From: Hyphomicrobiales bacterium
Lineage (GTDB): Bacteria; Pseudomonadota; Alphaproteobacteria; Rhizobiales; Rhizobiaceae
DNA length: 64,000 bases
Assembly: GCA_003963455.1 (NCBI GenBank)
Contig: RXJA01000108.1
Location: forward strand, 1-64,000
Direction of reading: 5' to 3'
Shown: positions 63,485 to 64,000 of the stretch, piece by piece
How the letters are laid out: each line of letters starts with the position of its first letter
Numbering within the stretch: position 1 is the first letter of the stretch
The notes under the pieces: generated by a model
What the model was told of the DNA's origin: nothing
Databases searched by the model: none
What the model saw: only the letters and a program-made list of their open reading frames with translations
Position numbers and translations under genes: made by a program

Positions 63485-64000
63485 TCAAAGTCCTTCCTCG
63501 GCAATAGCAAGCTTCTCGCCTTCGCCGGGGGCTGCCATCTTTTGATCCTCATCAACGTCAGCGAGTTCCTCGCCCTCGTGCCGAACGCTCATGAAGATGA
63601 CGATTGCAACAATTGCGGCGAGGAAGATCGCGCTGGTGATGATCGTGCCGAGGCCGAAACCGCCATACTGCGCGGGCTGGGACATCAGGTCGCCGAAGGA
63701 GGCGCCGAGAGGCCGGGTCAGGATATAGACCAGCCAGAAGCCGAGGATCGCGTCGAGGCCGAGGAAAAAATAGCCGATGCTGAGCGAGAGGATGATCATC
63801 CCGAACAGGACGCCGGTCGCCAGATAGCCCAGCGCGAATTTTTCGGCCACCAGATCGCCGGCGGCCGTCCCAAGCGCGAAGGTGAACAGGATGGCCAGCC
63901 AGTAGAAGGCCTCACGCCGCCCGGTGTAGATGGAGTGGATCGAAAGCGTCCCTTCGGCTCTGAACCAGAGCAGGAACGTCAGCGCCAGGGCGACCGAGAA
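63485..64000 (-). CDS. COG4705-family membrane protein (5' end beyond window)
   Basis: At least 171 codons are in the window; the frame stays open to the window edge, so the start is outside. AEGTLSIHSIYTGRREAFYW, a FALGTAAGDLVAEKFALGY stretch, FWLVYILTRPLGASFGD and alternating helices match the COG4705 inner-membrane family of unknown function. The C-terminal 35 residues are acidic and cytoplasmic. The stop overlaps the PAP2 TTG codon. Confidence 0.85.
   Translation of the reverse strand, partial: FSVALALTFLLWFRAEGTLSIHSIYTGRREAFYWLAILFTFALGTAAGDLVAEKFALGYLATGVLFGMIILSLSIGYFFLGLDAILGFWLVYILTRPLGASFGDLMSQPAQYGGFGLGTIITSAIFLAAIVAIVIFMSVRHEGEELADVDEDQKMAAPGEGEKLAIAEEGL

Noticed and set aside
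1..64000. CRISPR array
   Set aside because: No regularly spaced direct repeats of 24-40 bp with unique spacers and no cas genes were seen.

Overview
The window reads as a mosaic accessory region, either a megaplasmid or stacked integrative elements, from a GC-rich alphaproteobacterium, most likely of the Hyphomicrobiales (rhizobia/Methylobacterium-like). The grounds are high GC, an ImuA-ImuB-DnaE2 mutasome under a GAAC-N7-GAAC box (the alphaproteobacterial LexA type), LigD-type repair, ArdC/ParB-like/DUF1419/DUF7007 plasmid backbone genes and a FixK/FNR-type box. No species can be named from sequence alone.

Layout. (1) 0.2-9.8 kb: plasmid/ICE backbone operon on the + strand with a DUF1419 protein, a giant methyltransferase-helicase, a ParB-like protein and three tightly coupled small genes. 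(2) 9.9-13.4 kb: a small integrative module made of the 3' half of tRNA-Gly(GCC), a tyrosine integrase, three operators of identical geometry and a type IV AbiEi/AbiEii toxin-antitoxin pair. Its right edge cuts the 3' end of a serine protease. (3) 13.4-32.8 kb: a protein-quality-control and stress island resembling the transmissible locus of stress tolerance (tLST/LHR/TLPQC). It carries a DegP-like protease, PsiE, three Hsp20 chaperones, a MarR-type regulator, FtsH, ClpK, a ribosome-hibernation/sigma-like fusion, HdeD, an NDUFS4-like protein, a rhomboid protease, a Clp-fold protease, thioredoxin, a KefB-like antiporter, an SPW protein, a two-component system, a Crp/Fnr regulator and a BON protein. 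(4) 32.8-33.9 kb: IS110 and IS256 remnants. (5) 33.8-43 kb: a second backbone block with two ArdC proteins, a large ParB-like protein and a RelB/ParE pair, interrupted by a truncated recombinase-in-trio (RIT) element. (6) 43.1-50.2 kb: an SOS mutagenesis cassette (imuA-imuB-dnaE2), a DUF3606 protein and a LigD cut by a transposon. (7) 50.2-53.9 kb: a Tn3-family transposon (tnpA, res, tnpR). (8) 54-64 kb: a metal-resistance set with a His-rich MFS exporter, a frameshifted P1B ATPase and an RcnR-like repressor with its G-tract operator. It is followed by ChrB, another MFS protein, three PAP2/DedA envelope phosphatases and a COG4705 protein cut by the window end.

How the parts work together. The stress island combines holdases, unfoldase-proteases, membrane quality control, redox, pH and ion homeostasis, and its own regulators, so it probably moves as one stress-survival package. 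The backbone blocks supply maintenance and anti-restriction. The mutasome and LigD add damage-inducible repair.

The most novel-looking signals are these. A covarying stem-loop leader with a conserved AGAGG loop lies directly in front of both an ardC and a parB-like gene. An HPF/RaiA domain is fused to a sigma-70-like domain inside the stress island. A 104-bp direct repeat brackets the HdeD cassette. Three TGTCCGAA-N13-TTCGGACA operators lie at the AbiE promoter, the last one containing the start codon.
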